Below are positions 51,414 to 61,027 of a stretch of 64,000 nucleotides of DNA, piece after piece; positions within the stretch are counted from its first letter, which is position 1, and each line of letters opens with the position of its first letter. The notes under the pieces are model-generated. The model searched no databases and was not told where the DNA came from. It saw nothing but the letters and a program-made list of their open reading frames with translations. Made by a program: the position numbers and the translations under genes. This stretch comes from DASRBN01 sp035294305. GTDB taxonomy: Bacteria > Chloroflexota > Ktedonobacteria > Ktedonobacterales > Ktedonobacteraceae. The stretch is taken from NCBI GenBank assembly GCA_035294305.1, contig DATGLD010000048.1, positions 434,001-498,000 of the forward strand, given 5' to 3'.

Positions 51414-51434
51414 CGAATAGAGAGGAGACTTCTC

Positions 51435-52454
51435 ATGGCAACAACTTCCAGCACTCCACAGCCTGAGGCTGCGGTAACACAGCAGGCGGTAGAAGAACAG
51501 CGAACGCCCATCAGTTTAGGGCGTGAAAGCGGGGGCATTCTGGTTCTTTTGATCTTCGTAGCCGCGCTAATGCTGTCGACAAATGACTTTTTGACGCTGA
51601 CAAATCTGGACAACCTGGTGCGGCAAGTGGCAGTATTCGCCATCCTTTCGGTAGGGCAGCTCTTCGTGATCCTGACCGGTGGCATCGATCTATCAGTGGG
51701 CTCAGTCCTGGGATTGAGTGGAGGAGTAACGGCCTTGTTGCTCGCCAGCGGTACTTCCGTACCCGTGGCTATCCTGGCCGGATTGGCGACTGGACTGGTC
51801 GTCGGCCTGATCAATGGATTGCTGGTAGCGAAGCTCAAACTTCCTCCATTCATCGCCACGCTTGGCATGCTTGGGGTTGCGCGAGGACTGGTTCTGCTAT
51901 GGACAGACGCTAAAACAATCGCGCCGCTGCCCGACGCCTTCAATATCATTGCTAACGGGAACGTACTCGGCTTACCGAGCTTGTTCTGGATTCTGGTCAT
52001 TGTAGCGCTTATAGCGGCATTTATACTTGGACGGACGATCTTTGGCCGCTATGTCTATGCTGTGGGCTCAAACGCGGAATCGGCGCGTCTCTCAGGCGTT
52101 CCGGTGAACTCCGTGCTGATTGCGGTCTATTGCATTAGCGGTTTGCTGGCCGGATTTGCCGGTATCTTAACCACGTCGCGATTGGGAGCAGGTATTCCGA
52201 CAGCGGGAACTGGATACGAGTTGCAGGCCATTGCCGGTGCCGTTATTGGCGGAGCCAGCCTGTCCGGTGCTAAGGGGCGCGTCATCGGCGCGGTTCTGGG
52301 CGCATTGATTATGGGCCTGCTTGCCAACGGCGGCAACCTGCTGGCTATCGATCCGTTCTACCTGCAAATCGCGATTGGTTTACTGATCATCCTGGCTGTG
52401 TACTTTGACCATTTACAGGGACGCACGCTCAATTTATTCCGGCGCGCGGCATAA
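51435..52454 (+). CDS. Sugar ABC transporter permease (RbsC type)
   Basis: A 339-residue membrane protein with about eight to ten helices. Signatures: FVILTGGIDLSVGSVLGLSGG, LPPFIATLGMLGVARGLVLL and LQAIAGAVIGGASLSGAKGRVIGAVLGALIMGLLANGGNL, all typical of the BPD_transp_2 family. It forms the channel for the imported sugar with the ATPase. It has ribosome site GAGAGGAG and ends the transport operon. A palindromic repeat follows. Confidence 0.93.
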   Translation: MATTSSTPQPEAAVTQQAVEEQRTPISLGRESGGILVLLIFVAALMLSTNDFLTLTNLDNLVRQVAVFAILSVGQLFVILTGGIDLSVGSVLGLSGGVTALLLASGTSVPVAILAGLATGLVVGLINGLLVAKLKLPPFIATLGMLGVARGLVLLWTDAKTIAPLPDAFNIIANGNVLGLPSLFWILVIVALIAAFILGRTIFGRYVYAVGSNAESARLSGVPVNSVLIAVYCISGLLAGFAGILTTSRLGAGIPTAGTGYELQAIAGAVIGGASLSGAKGRVIGAVLGALIMGLLANGGNLLAIDPFYLQIAIGLLIILAVYFDHLQGRTLNLFRRAA

Positions 52455-52545
52455 GACTGGGGAAGACAGGCACCAGGCAGTGTCCCTCATGAACTTTGAC
52501 AACCGGGATGGGGGGACAGGCGCCAGCCGCTGTCCCCCCAGGACC
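52455..52545. repeat. Family A repeats between the permease and glgC genes
   Basis: GGGGGGACAG (52510-52519) pairs with CTGTCCCCCC (52530-52539), with GGCGCCAGCC inside. An earlier half (GACAGGCACCAGGCAGTGTCC, about 52471) is of the same family. It would fold strongly and may end the sugar operon transcript. Confidence 0.7.
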
Positions 52546-52721
52546 AGGGATATGACCCTGTTCGGTTATCAAAAGGCATCAGGGAACGATGATCGTGATT
52601 CCCCCATTCGGTTGGCAACATTCATCACGACGCACCTTCGGGTGCTGCGTGAGATATAATAAACCGTACCCTTGCACGATGAGTGGGGTATGGTTCCCAT
52701 CAAGAAAGGATGCGTTGAGCT

Positions 52722-54053
52722 ATGAGTAAGGTGCTGGCGATTATTCTGGCCGGGGGTCAGGGTGAGCGATTAAGTTTGCTCTCACAAAAGCGCGCCAAGC
52801 CCGCGGTTCCCTTCGCCGGTAAGTATCGCATCATTGATTTTGCTTTGAGCAACTGCGTCAACTCTGATATTACAGATGTGGGCGTGTTGACACAGTATCG
52901 CCCCCATTCGCTGCACGATCATATCGGCATTGGCAAACCCTGGGACCTGGACCGGCAGAAAGGTGGCATTCACCTGCTCCAGCCATATGTAGGCCGGAAG
53001 GAATCGGATTGGTACTCAGGCACCGCCGACGCGGTCTACCAGAATCTGGGCTTTATTCTGGAATCGCGCTGCGACTATGTGCTTATCCTTGCCGGTGACC
53101 ATATCTATCGTATGGACTACAGGCCAATGATTGCGTTTCACCAGCAGCACCGCGCCGACGTAACACTGGGAGCCGTGGTTGTACCGCTCGCGGAAGGCCA
53201 CCGCTTTGGTATTCTGGAAACTGATGCTGAGGGGCGGGTGGCTTCCTTCGAGGAAAAACCGCGCCAGCCGCGAGGCACCCTTGGCTCGATGGGAATTTAT
53301 GTATTTGACCGCGATACGCTGATTCGTGTGCTGATTGAGGATGCTCGCGCTGGCGAGAATGGCATTTCTACCCAGCATGATTTTGGCCGCAACATTATTC
53401 CGGCGATGGTGGAGCACAAGGAGCGTGTCTTCGCCTATCCCTTCATGGGATACTGGCAGGATGTTGGCACGATCCACTCCTATTGGGAGGCGCATATGAA
53501 ACTGCTCGACGATCCGCCATCCTTCGATCTCTACGATCCATCGTGGGTCATACACACGCGCAGTGAAGAGCGTCCTCCAGCCCATGTATACAGCGGAGCG
53601 CAGATTATTGGCAGCCTGATTTCGCACGGTTGCATCATCAAAGGACATGTTGAGAGCAGCGTGCTTTCGCCCGGCGTGATTGTTGAGGAGGGTGCGGTTG
53701 TAAGAAACTCCATCCTGCTCTTTGATACGGTGGTAGGCGCTGGCAGCATCGTTGACCATACAATTACCGACAAGGAGGTCATCATCGGCAAGCAGTGCCA
53801 GATTGGATATGGTAATGATATGACGCCGAATAAGCTGGAACCGGACCTGTTAAACAGCGGTATCACGCTTATCGGCAAGCGGACACAGCTGCCGGATAAC
53901 CTGAAAGTGGGCTGCAACTGCAAGATTGGCACCGATTTGCGACCAGAAGATTTTGTCTCTGACACTGTTCTCAGCGGCGAGACAATCGAAGATCGCCGCT
54001 TTGCGCATGGTTGGGAGCGGGAGATGGCACGCCGGGTGTCGACCGCAACTTAG
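52722..54053 (+). CDS. glgC: Glucose-1-phosphate adenylyltransferase
   Basis: A 443-residue nucleotidyltransferase with the nucleotide-binding start ILAGGQGERLSLLSQKRAKPAVPF and IDFALSNCVNS, then SDWYSGTADAVYQN and ILAGDHIYRMDY for sugar-phosphate binding. The C-terminal third is a left-handed beta helix with hexapeptide repeats (ISHGCIIKGHVESSVLSPGVIVEEGAVV). It makes ADP-glucose, the donor for the glycogen synthase encoded at 55395-56873. The usual RL-x-PLT of the first motif is RLSLLS here, a small change. It has a ribosome site (AAGAAAGG) 11 bases before the ATG. Confidence 0.92.
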   Translation: MSKVLAIILAGGQGERLSLLSQKRAKPAVPFAGKYRIIDFALSNCVNSDITDVGVLTQYRPHSLHDHIGIGKPWDLDRQKGGIHLLQPYVGRKESDWYSGTADAVYQNLGFILESRCDYVLILAGDHIYRMDYRPMIAFHQQHRADVTLGAVVVPLAEGHRFGILETDAEGRVASFEEKPRQPRGTLGSMGIYVFDRDTLIRVLIEDARAGENGISTQHDFGRNIIPAMVEHKERVFAYPFMGYWQDVGTIHSYWEAHMKLLDDPPSFDLYDPSWVIHTRSEERPPAHVYSGAQIIGSLISHGCIIKGHVESSVLSPGVIVEEGAVVRNSILLFDTVVGAGSIVDHTITDKEVIIGKQCQIGYGNDMTPNKLEPDLLNSGITLIGKRTQLPDNLKVGCNCKIGTDLRPEDFVSDTVLSGETIEDRRFAHGWEREMARRVSTAT

Positions 54054-54178
54054 AGTGAGACGCAAGCGCTGCAAACTTTCCCCAACACTGCGCGTGGCGC
54101 CCTCATAGGTAAAATCAAAGCGAGTTCCGCGGTGACCATGGCAAACTCCTGTCTTTTGAGTGAGCGGGAAAACGTTAT

Positions 54179-54934
54179 TCACGCCCGGATGACTGTTATG
54201 CCTTGCGCCCGATAAGGCGCCAGTACCTCGTCAGGGACGGAACGCTCTGTTATGAGGTGTGTCAGGTCGGTGAGTGGCCCGGCAATGTAGGGGGCCGCGG
54301 TGCCTAATTTTTCAGCGACGGCCAGAGCGATCACTTCGGCTGCGCTGGCGATCATCGCGCGTTTCACATACGATTCTTCCAAATCGAAGATGCTGATACC
54401 GACATCGGGATGCAGGCCTCCAACTCCCAGGAAGCAGAGATCGGCCCGGATATTGCGGTAAGCCTCGACCGTGGCAGCGCCGGAGCCGACCAGTTGACGC
54501 TTGTCGAGCCTTCCCCCAATCATCACGACCTCGATCTCCGGATATTCCGCCAGGGCGAGGGCGATTGGCGGACTATGCGTGATGACGGTGGCACGCAGGT
54601 CACGCGGCAGATGCTCGGCCACCTGTAGAGGGGTCGTGCCACCATCGAAGATGATCACCTGATCCTGGCGAATGAGCTTGATAGCGGCGAACGCAATAGC
54701 TGTTTTCGCCCTGACCGGCTGCTGCTGCCGTTCGGTGAAACTGGCCGTCACAGGGGAGCGAGGTAATGCGCCTCCATGAACCCGCTGCAGCATACCCGCG
54801 GCGGCCAGCTCGCGCAGGTCGCGGCGAATAGTATCTTCTGAGACATGTAGGGCTCTACTCAATTCAGTCGCATGTACCTTCCCATCACGTTGCAGCAGTT
54901 GCATAATTGAACGTCGTCGTTCCGCGGTCAACAT
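54179..54934 (-). CDS. DeoR-family transcriptional regulator
   Basis: A 251-residue regulator: MLTAERRRSIMQLLQRDGKVHATELSRALHVSEDTIRRDLRELAAAGMLQRVHGGAL is the DeoR helix-turn-helix with its conserved end. The DeoRC effector domain follows (TIIFDGGTT-like VIIFDGGTTPLQVAEHL, GVGGLHPDVGISIFD). Effectors are sugar phosphates. It sits between glgC and glgA and could control glycogen or sugar genes; no operator is evident. It is divergent from a small zinc-binding-type protein gene. Confidence 0.92.
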   Translation of the reverse strand: MLTAERRRSIMQLLQRDGKVHATELSRALHVSEDTIRRDLRELAAAGMLQRVHGGALPRSPVTASFTERQQQPVRAKTAIAFAAIKLIRQDQVIIFDGGTTPLQVAEHLPRDLRATVITHSPPIALALAEYPEIEVVMIGGRLDKRQLVGSGAATVEAYRNIRADLCFLGVGGLHPDVGISIFDLEESYVKRAMIASAAEVIALAVAEKLGTAAPYIAGPLTDLTHLITERSVPDEVLAPYRAQGITVIRA

Positions 54935-54967
54935 TGCGTTTTTTCCCTTGTAATTTCATACTTATCT

Positions 54968-54997
54968 TTGACATTACGCGAATGTTTATGGTAACAT
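54968..54997 (+). promoter_or_regulatory. Promoter of the small Cys/His protein gene
   Basis: TTGACA (54968-54973), 18-base spacer, TAACAT (54992-54997) on the plus strand. It lies in the gap next to the DeoR gene start. Confidence 0.45.
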
Positions 54998-55139
54998 CAA
55001 TTTGGTGCAGTATATTGCACGAGGGTGCCTGTTGTCAACAAGCAATCGTTTAGGATACTCCTCATCATTCTGCATGCCTGTTGGATTGATGTTAGTTATC
55101 TCCTCACCAGAGGAAGGTCATAATAGAGAGGTAATCGCA

Positions 55140-55358
55140 ATGAATGACGGTTTTCGGCAGATCAAGATAGATCCTCCTTTGCCTTGCGTCTATCACGGTT
55201 GTGATAAGCAAGCAAGGGTTGCCATCGTTTACGAAGTGTCTGAGCGCGAATGGCGCATGGTTCCAACATGCGAGGAGCATACTGTGGCCGTGCCAACACA
55301 AAAAGAGCAGGCAGAAGCAGCTTCATCTCGCCATGCCCACCAGGCGACTGGACGCTGA
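55140..55358 (+). CDS. Small hypothetical protein with a possible Cys/His metal site
   Basis: A 72-residue protein. The ATG at 55140 follows AGAGAGG; an in-frame ATG at 55002 would give a longer form with an unlikely N-terminus. The pattern C16-x2-H19-x-C21 and C44-x2-H47 could bind zinc. The C-terminus is polar and probably disordered. I do not recognise the family. It lies between the DeoR and glgA genes and points towards glgA, ending 36 bases before it. Confidence 0.55.
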   Translation: MNDGFRQIKIDPPLPCVYHGCDKQARVAIVYEVSEREWRMVPTCEEHTVAVPTQKEQAEAASSRHAHQATGR

Positions 55359-55394
55359 GCCGGCAGGACGGCAGAAAGCGCCGGTCATTTAGTT

Positions 55395-56873
55395 TCATGT
55401 AGGAGGGAGTCGTAAGGCGCGCCGGTATAGATCGCTATAGGCCCTGGCGCTGGCCGACCAGCATGAATCGTAGGCCATTGCGCGTTTGATGAGGTCGGGC
55501 CAGAGGTCGCGTTGCGCGTAGAGCCGCAAGGCGCGGCGCAAGGCATCGAGCAATGCGGATGAGGTGTAGGGTGTGAAAGATATACCGTTTCCGGTGTCGG
55601 GATGAGCATTGAGGTCGGTAACTGTATCGGCTAAACCGCCGGTTGCGTGGACGATAGGGAGTGTGCCATAGCGCAGGGCGATGAGCTGGCCCAGGCCGCC
55701 GGGTTCGAAGGCGCTCGGCATGAGGAAGAAATCGGAGCCGGCGTAAATGCGGTGGGATAGGGGGGCATCGAAACCGATTCGCGCGCGAATATTACCGGTG
55801 CTGGCCGCAAGCTCGCTGAATAACCTTTCGTAACGCGGATGGCCGGTGCCAAGCACGACAAGCTGCAGGGGCATATTCCTTAGTTCAGTGGCAACATCAG
55901 CGATGAGATCAAAGCCTTTCTGGTCTACCAGGCGACTGACGATGCCTATCAAGGGCATTTGTGGGTCATCTGGCAGACCGAATTCTTGCCGCAGCGCCGT
56001 GCGATTGCGGACTTTGGCAGATGGGGCTTCCGTTTCAGTATACTGGAGAGCGATATCGCTATCGGCCGCAGGATTCCAGGCGTTCCAGTCGAGGCCGTTG
56101 GGAATGCCGGAGATGCGCGGGTGGCGCTGAAAAAGGACTTCATCGAGTCCCCAACCGTGGTCAAGGGTCTGGATTTCCGCAGCGTAACTATGCGAGACGG
56201 TCGTCACCACATCGGCATAGACGATGCCAGCTTTCATCCAGTTTACATCGCCCCAGAATTCCAGTCCATCTGGCAAGAAGACGCGCGCGCGGTCCAGGGC
56301 GGCTTCTTCGAGGATGGAGGCGTCCCAGCGCCCTTGATATTGCAGGTTATGGATGGTATAGACGATGCGGGTTGCGCCGGAACGCAAGAGGTTGCGATAA
56401 GAGGTGCGCAGGTAGGCGGCGCACGGGGCGGTTTGCCAGTCGTTGAGGTGGATGATATCGGGCACAAAGCCCAGAGGGGGAAGCGCTTCGAGCAGGCCGC
56501 GACAGAATAGGAGGAAGCGCCGCTGCTCGTCGCGCTGATCCAGGCCGAGATAGATGCGGCGGTGCTGGCCAAAATATTCCCAATTATCGAGCAAGTAGAC
56601 GATGACAGGGGAATCCGGTAATTTTGTCTCCAAGATAGAGAAGGCGTGGTTATAGCCGGCCATGTAGAGCGTGCGCACCATGCCTGTAGGTTTGAGATTC
56701 CAATGATTGGGATCGATGCTGCCATAGCGAGGCAAGAAAATACGTACATCGTGGCCGAGTTCCGCGAGTTCTTTGGGCAGGCTACCTATCACATCGGCCA
56801 CGCCACCCTCCTTGGCAAATGGGACGGCCTCAGTAGCGACTATGAGAATCCTCAAGTGCGAGCTATCTATCAC
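55395..56873 (-). CDS. glgA: Glycogen synthase GlgA
   Basis: A 492-residue GT5 glycosyltransferase. The ADP-glucose-binding motif at the start reads KEGGVADVIGSLPKEL (usual KxGGLADV). LNDWQTAP is kept, IHNLQYQG fits, and the C-terminal domain has GIVSRLVDQKGFDL and the acceptor-side Glu in SAFEPGGLGQLIALRYG. It extends glycogen chains from ADP-glucose, the product of GlgC at 52722. It lies one base after the RecD2 helicase gene, so the two may share a transcript. Confidence 0.92.
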   Translation of the reverse strand: MIDSSHLRILIVATEAVPFAKEGGVADVIGSLPKELAELGHDVRIFLPRYGSIDPNHWNLKPTGMVRTLYMAGYNHAFSILETKLPDSPVIVYLLDNWEYFGQHRRIYLGLDQRDEQRRFLLFCRGLLEALPPLGFVPDIIHLNDWQTAPCAAYLRTSYRNLLRSGATRIVYTIHNLQYQGRWDASILEEAALDRARVFLPDGLEFWGDVNWMKAGIVYADVVTTVSHSYAAEIQTLDHGWGLDEVLFQRHPRISGIPNGLDWNAWNPAADSDIALQYTETEAPSAKVRNRTALRQEFGLPDDPQMPLIGIVSRLVDQKGFDLIADVATELRNMPLQLVVLGTGHPRYERLFSELAASTGNIRARIGFDAPLSHRIYAGSDFFLMPSAFEPGGLGQLIALRYGTLPIVHATGGLADTVTDLNAHPDTGNGISFTPYTSSALLDALRRALRLYAQRDLWPDLIKRAMAYDSCWSASARAYSDLYRRALRLPPT

Positions 56874-56874
56874 G

Positions 56875-59280
56875 CTATTCCTCCCACAACGCCGGAGCGT
56901 TCCTGGAATGCATCAAACGCTCGGCCAGAGCCGTATTGCGCTGCGCCACGCGGTTATTCTTGACGGCTACCTCTAATGCGCGTGGCTGGCCAACGAGGAC
57001 ACAGAGGCGTTTGGCGCGAGTGATGGCGGTATAGAGCAGGTTGCGCTGCAGGAGCATGTAGTGCTGGTTGACCAGAGGTAGCACGATAGCGGGATACTCG
57101 CTACCCTGGCTCTTGTGAACGGTGACGGCATAGGCGAGCAGCAGTTCATCGAGTTCGTGAAATTCGTATTCGACCAGCATGGGTCCGGCCTCTTCAAGGA
57201 ACTCTACTCTGATGGTCGAATTTTCCTTGTTGATGCTGCGAATCCAGCCGACGTCGCCGTTAAAAACACCTTTATCGTAGTTGTTGCGCACCTGCATAAC
57301 TTTGTCCCCGAGACGCAGCACACGCCCCCCCCATTCCAGCTCGACCAGGGCTTTGGGATTGAGGTGCGCCTGCAACTCTTCGTTCAGGCTGGTGACGCCG
57401 AGTGGCCCACGGTACATGGGCGAAAGCACCTGAATATCGGACATGGGATTGAGGTGATAGTGGGTGGGAATGCGGCGCTGCACGAAGTCAAGCACGAGGT
57501 GCTGGGCGCGAATGGGGTCTTCCTCAGGCACGAAGAAGAAATCGCTCTGCGGCTCTCTTTTTAGGGATGGTACCTGCCCGGCATTGATGCGGTGGGCATT
57601 GACGACGATCTGGCTCTGCCGGGCCTGGCGGAAGAGGTCGGTTAGGCGAATGGTTGGTATCGCTTCGCTGCGCAAGAGATCGCGCAATACGTTACCTGGC
57701 CCGACGGAAGGCAGTTGATCGGCGTCGCCTACCAGTAGCAGGTGCGCGGTGGGCGGCAGGGCTTTGAGAAGGTGATAGAAGAGCAGGATATCGACCATGG
57801 AGACTTCATCGACGATGACGAACTGATAGGGCAGCGGATTCTCTTCATTGCGCTGGTAGCTATTGTCATGCGGGGCATATTCGAGCAAGCGGTGCAGAGT
57901 CTTCGCCTGGAAGCCGACCGCGCCGGTGGCCTCGGTGAGTCGTTTGGCAGCGCGCCCGGTGGGTGCGGCGAGGGCCACATCGATTTTACGCTTGCGCAAG
58001 ACCATCAGCAGCGCGCGGATAGATGTGGATTTCCCGGTGCCCGGGCCGCCGGTCAGGATGCTGACCTTCTTGTTGTATGCCATCTGCACGGCCTCGCGCT
58101 GCTTTTCAGTCAGCACCATGTTGCGATTCTGTGCGAGGAAGTTGAAGACGGCATCCCAGTACTGCTGGCTGACAGGTGGGAGGTTGCTGTGCGCATGCAG
58201 CAGCCTTTGCAAAAGCCGCGCTGAGCCGCTTTCGGCGTGCCAGAACGGACCGAAGTAGACACGCCTTTGTGGTTCCTGTTCCTGCAGCTCAGGCCAATCG
58301 AGAGGGGGAACATCACCGGTGGGCCGAAAGGTTGAAATGTGCTCCGCTTCGCTTCGCTGGGGAGCTGGGCGCGATACATCCACCCCTACGAGGAACGCGG
58401 TCAGTTGGGGTTCGATGGGCGGTGGGGGCACAACTGGTTGAGGGGCGGCCGGTAGAGGAGGTTCGATAAAGATATCGCGCTGGCTGCGGAGCTGCTCAAG
58501 GGCAGGCGGCAACATATCATAGGGGGCCTGCAAGATGTCACACGCCCGGCGCATCAATTCGTTTTCGGACAAGAAACAGTGACCGTCCTCGTTGGCGGCC
58601 TGGGCAAGCACATACGAGAGGCCGGTGGCAAGGCGAGGGACGCTATCGCGTGGTAAGCCCAGCTTCACGGCGATTTCATCGGCAGTACGAAAGCCGATAC
58701 CCATCACATCCTGCGCAAGTTGATAGGGATTCTCGCGAATGACTTTGATCGACTCCTGACCATACTGTTTATAGATGCGCGTGGCCAGGTTCATCGATAC
58801 ATCGTGGGATTGCAGAAAGAGGTGCAGTTCTTTAATCTCGCTCTGTTCTCGCCAGGCATTAATAATCTGGTCGCGGTCTTTGCTGCTGATGCCCTTCACT
58901 TCGGTCAAGCTCTCCGGCTGCTGCTCGATGATGGCCAGTGTTTGCTCGCCAAAATGTTCGACGATCTTCTGTGCCTTCTTGGGCCCAATCCCTTTGATCA
59001 GGCCAGAACTGAGGTAGCGCGTGATGCCCTCGACGGAGGCGGGCAGGCGCTGGGTGAAACTGATGACGCGCAACTGGCGACCATATTTGGGGTCTTTTTC
59101 CCATTCTCCTTCGACCGAAAGGAGTTCGCCGACATGGACGCCGGGAAGCGTACCGACAATCGTGGTGAGATCATCGCGAAAGAGGCGACCGCTATCGGCG
59201 GGGCGAAAACGCGCGACGGTGTAATGGTTGTCTTCATTGCGGAAGACGATGCTTTCAACGGAGCCTTCGAGTTTGAGCAT
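56875..59280 (-). CDS. recD2: RecD2-type ATP-dependent DNA helicase
   Basis: An 801-residue SF1B helicase. The N-terminal OB-like region (LEGSVESIVFRNEDNHYTVARF) and the helix-hairpin-helix (SSGLIKGIGPKKAQKIVEHFG, about 90-111) are features of RecD2, which lacks RecB and RecC partners. The motor has Walker A GGPGTGKST (about 411-419), Walker B IVDEVSMVD (about 493-501) and the SH3-containing C-terminal part with YAVTVHKSQGSEYPAIVLPL. It moves 5' to 3' on DNA and acts in repair. An insert of about 80 residues (about 275-355), Pro-rich (VVPPPPIEPQ), lies between the N-terminal and motor parts and is unusual. Confidence 0.92.
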   Translation of the reverse strand: MLKLEGSVESIVFRNEDNHYTVARFRPADSGRLFRDDLTTIVGTLPGVHVGELLSVEGEWEKDPKYGRQLRVISFTQRLPASVEGITRYLSSGLIKGIGPKKAQKIVEHFGEQTLAIIEQQPESLTEVKGISSKDRDQIINAWREQSEIKELHLFLQSHDVSMNLATRIYKQYGQESIKVIRENPYQLAQDVMGIGFRTADEIAVKLGLPRDSVPRLATGLSYVLAQAANEDGHCFLSENELMRRACDILQAPYDMLPPALEQLRSQRDIFIEPPLPAAPQPVVPPPPIEPQLTAFLVGVDVSRPAPQRSEAEHISTFRPTGDVPPLDWPELQEQEPQRRVYFGPFWHAESGSARLLQRLLHAHSNLPPVSQQYWDAVFNFLAQNRNMVLTEKQREAVQMAYNKKVSILTGGPGTGKSTSIRALLMVLRKRKIDVALAAPTGRAAKRLTEATGAVGFQAKTLHRLLEYAPHDNSYQRNEENPLPYQFVIVDEVSMVDILLFYHLLKALPPTAHLLLVGDADQLPSVGPGNVLRDLLRSEAIPTIRLTDLFRQARQSQIVVNAHRINAGQVPSLKREPQSDFFFVPEEDPIRAQHLVLDFVQRRIPTHYHLNPMSDIQVLSPMYRGPLGVTSLNEELQAHLNPKALVELEWGGRVLRLGDKVMQVRNNYDKGVFNGDVGWIRSINKENSTIRVEFLEEAGPMLVEYEFHELDELLLAYAVTVHKSQGSEYPAIVLPLVNQHYMLLQRNLLYTAITRAKRLCVLVGQPRALEVAVKNNRVAQRNTALAERLMHSRNAPALWEE

Positions 59281-59424
59281 GTGTCTTCGAGTATTTTCTG
59301 TGAATGACTTGTGACCAGTTTTGACAGTTGATATCTTATCACAGTTGAGGCATGTGGTGGTAGGGGATTACGAGGCTGGCTATTTCATGGTATGATTAAG
59401 CTAAATGGTGTGATGAGAGGGAAT

Positions 59425-59631
59425 ATGCCACGTAAGATAAGGCAATTAAAGGCAGACTTGCGCAAGGTGGGAGCATATCAGGTATCACAAGAAGGTAGTC
59501 ATACAAAGTGGAAGCATCAATTTCTACCAGGTATTACTCTTATTCTATCTGGTCATGATGGAGATGATGCCAAACCGTATCAGGAGAAAGCAGTGCGTGA
59601 GTTTCTACGCCACGTAGCAGAGAGGAAATAG
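59425..59631 (+). CDS. hicA: HicA-family toxin
   Basis: A 68-residue protein starting at the ATG after GAGAGGG (an in-frame ATG at 59392 has no site). The HicA core is GAYQVSQEGSHTKWKH: the His in GSHTKW is the catalytic histidine. The C-terminal PYQEKAVREFLRHVA fits. HicA cuts mRNA in the cytoplasm unless neutralised by HicB. The antitoxin gene follows three bases later. Toxin first, antitoxin second is the normal order. Confidence 0.85.
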   Translation: MPRKIRQLKADLRKVGAYQVSQEGSHTKWKHQFLPGITLILSGHDGDDAKPYQEKAVREFLRHVAERK

Positions 59632-59634
59632 GAA

Positions 59635-59862
59635 ATGAACGAGGAACTTCTTCATTATTCTATGTATATTGAATGGTCAGAAGAAGACCAGGCCTTTCTT
59701 GTCACTCTGCCAGAGTGGGCAGATCGTGTCATTATGCCAGCGACACATGGAAATACGTATGCTGAAGCAGTCGAACATGGACAAGAAGTACTCCAACTTC
59801 TTGTGAATAGCGCAAAGAAAAATCGCGAACCTCTTCCGTCCCCAAAGATACGTGTGGCCTGA
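59635..59862 (+). CDS. hicB: HicB-family antitoxin
   Basis: A 75-residue HicB-type protein: YSMYIEWSEEDQAFLVTLPEWAD and ATHGNTYAEAVEHGQEVLQLLVNSA are the typical half-RNaseH-like fold. It has no extra C-terminal DNA-binding domain, so it may bind its promoter poorly. It should bind and block the HicA encoded just before. Confidence 0.85.
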   Translation: MNEELLHYSMYIEWSEEDQAFLVTLPEWADRVIMPATHGNTYAEAVEHGQEVLQLLVNSAKKNREPLPSPKIRVA

Positions 59863-59927
59863 TACGGTCATTAGAAAAATATATGAGCCTTACCACCAGG
59901 AAAGCTGGAAAAGCTCTTAGACTGACG

Positions 59928-59960
59928 AAAACCAGGAGATGCTCCTGGTTTTTCCTTTTT
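59928..59960. terminator. Rho-independent terminator
   Basis: AACCAGGAG pairs with CTCCTGGTT across a 3-base loop (59930-59950), followed by a T-rich run TTTCCTTTTT. It lies downstream of the toxin-antitoxin genes and would stop their transcript. Confidence 0.88.
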
Positions 59961-60067
59961 GCGTTTATGATAACAACTGTAAGAAGAGTAGGTACAAGTC
60001 AGGAGCCAGGTCAGGTATAGTATATAATAGTACCAAGAACATCCAGAAAGGATAACTACAACACAAT

Positions 60068-60868
60068 ATGACACATATTCCACATTCGGATAGCGAGCAG
60101 CAGAAGGCACAGGTACAGGATTATTTTTCGCGCACGGCAGAGGGCTATGTTGCCAGTTTCTCGCACCGTGCGGGCGATGATTTGAAACGGCTGGTAGAAC
60201 TGGGCGAATGGCAACCGCATCAGCGAGCGCTGGATATCGCTACGGGAGGTGGACATACGGCGCTAGCCGTCGCGCCGCATGTGGCGCAGGTGACGGTGAC
60301 GGATTTGACGCCGCGCATGCTAGAAAAGGCACAAGAGTTTTTGCTGAGCCAGGGTGTGACGAATGTGGCCTTCCAGGTGGCAGACGCTGAGGCGCTGCCA
60401 TTTGAGGACGAAAGCTTTGATCGTGTGACCTGCCGCATCGCGCCGCATCATTTTCCGAATGTGGGACAATTTGTGCGGGAAGTGGCACGCGTTTTAAAAC
60501 CGGGTGGAATCTTCCTGCTGATCGACTGCATGGCTCCATCCGAAGCGGAGTTCGACGCGTTTGACAATACAGTCGAGAGGTGGCGGGATCCCTCGCACGG
60601 GCGCTCCTGCACGGTGGAAGAATGGCAGGCGTTTTTTCGAGAAGCCGGTTTGAGTATCGCGCATATCGAATTTTTCCGTAAGACGCATTTGTATGATGAT
60701 TGGACTACTCGTTCGCAAATGGCTGCCGATGAGAAAGAAAGATTAGCAGAATTTATCCTGGGGAGTAGCGAGCATATTCGCAACTATTTTGAGGTAAAAG
60801 AGGACCAGGATGGGCAACTGGTGAGTTTTGCGAACGACTTTATCTTCCTCAAGGGCCGCAAAAGCTAA
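60068..60868 (+). CDS. Class I SAM-dependent methyltransferase (UbiE-like)
   Basis: A 266-residue methyltransferase with the SAM-binding order LDIATGGGHTALAVA (motif I, about 57-71), VTDLTPRMLEKAQEF (acidic residue for ribose), ADAEALPFEDESFDRVTCRIAPHHF and VLKPGGIFLLIDCMAP. The C-terminal part is that of the UbiE/COQ5-like group, so the acceptor may be a small molecule or quinone. The neighbours give no clue. The ribosome site AGAAAGGA lies 14 bases before the ATG. Confidence 0.88.
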   Translation: MTHIPHSDSEQQKAQVQDYFSRTAEGYVASFSHRAGDDLKRLVELGEWQPHQRALDIATGGGHTALAVAPHVAQVTVTDLTPRMLEKAQEFLLSQGVTNVAFQVADAEALPFEDESFDRVTCRIAPHHFPNVGQFVREVARVLKPGGIFLLIDCMAPSEAEFDAFDNTVERWRDPSHGRSCTVEEWQAFFREAGLSIAHIEFFRKTHLYDDWTTRSQMAADEKERLAEFILGSSEHIRNYFEVKEDQDGQLVSFANDFIFLKGRKS

Positions 60869-61001
60869 AAACAGCGGCGCTGACAAAAATGAGGGTAGGG
60901 TAGGGTACATCCTACAAACGATACAGAGGATGTTGAAACAAATGCAGTACCCATAACCGTTTATTAAACAGAAGCAACTGAGAATCTGTCTCGACTCGTC
61001 A

Positions 61002-61027
61002 ATCCCCTGTTTTTGCGAGGGGTTTTC
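61002..61027. terminator. Hairpin terminator
   Basis: CCCCT at about 61003 pairs with AGGGG at about 61017 around GTTTTTGCG, followed by TTTTC. It would end transcripts from the methyltransferase side just before the next promoter. Confidence 0.5.

Noticed and set aside
53016..53759. 247-codon minus-strand frame opposite glgC
   Set aside because: Shadow of the GlgC frame without any recognisable feature.
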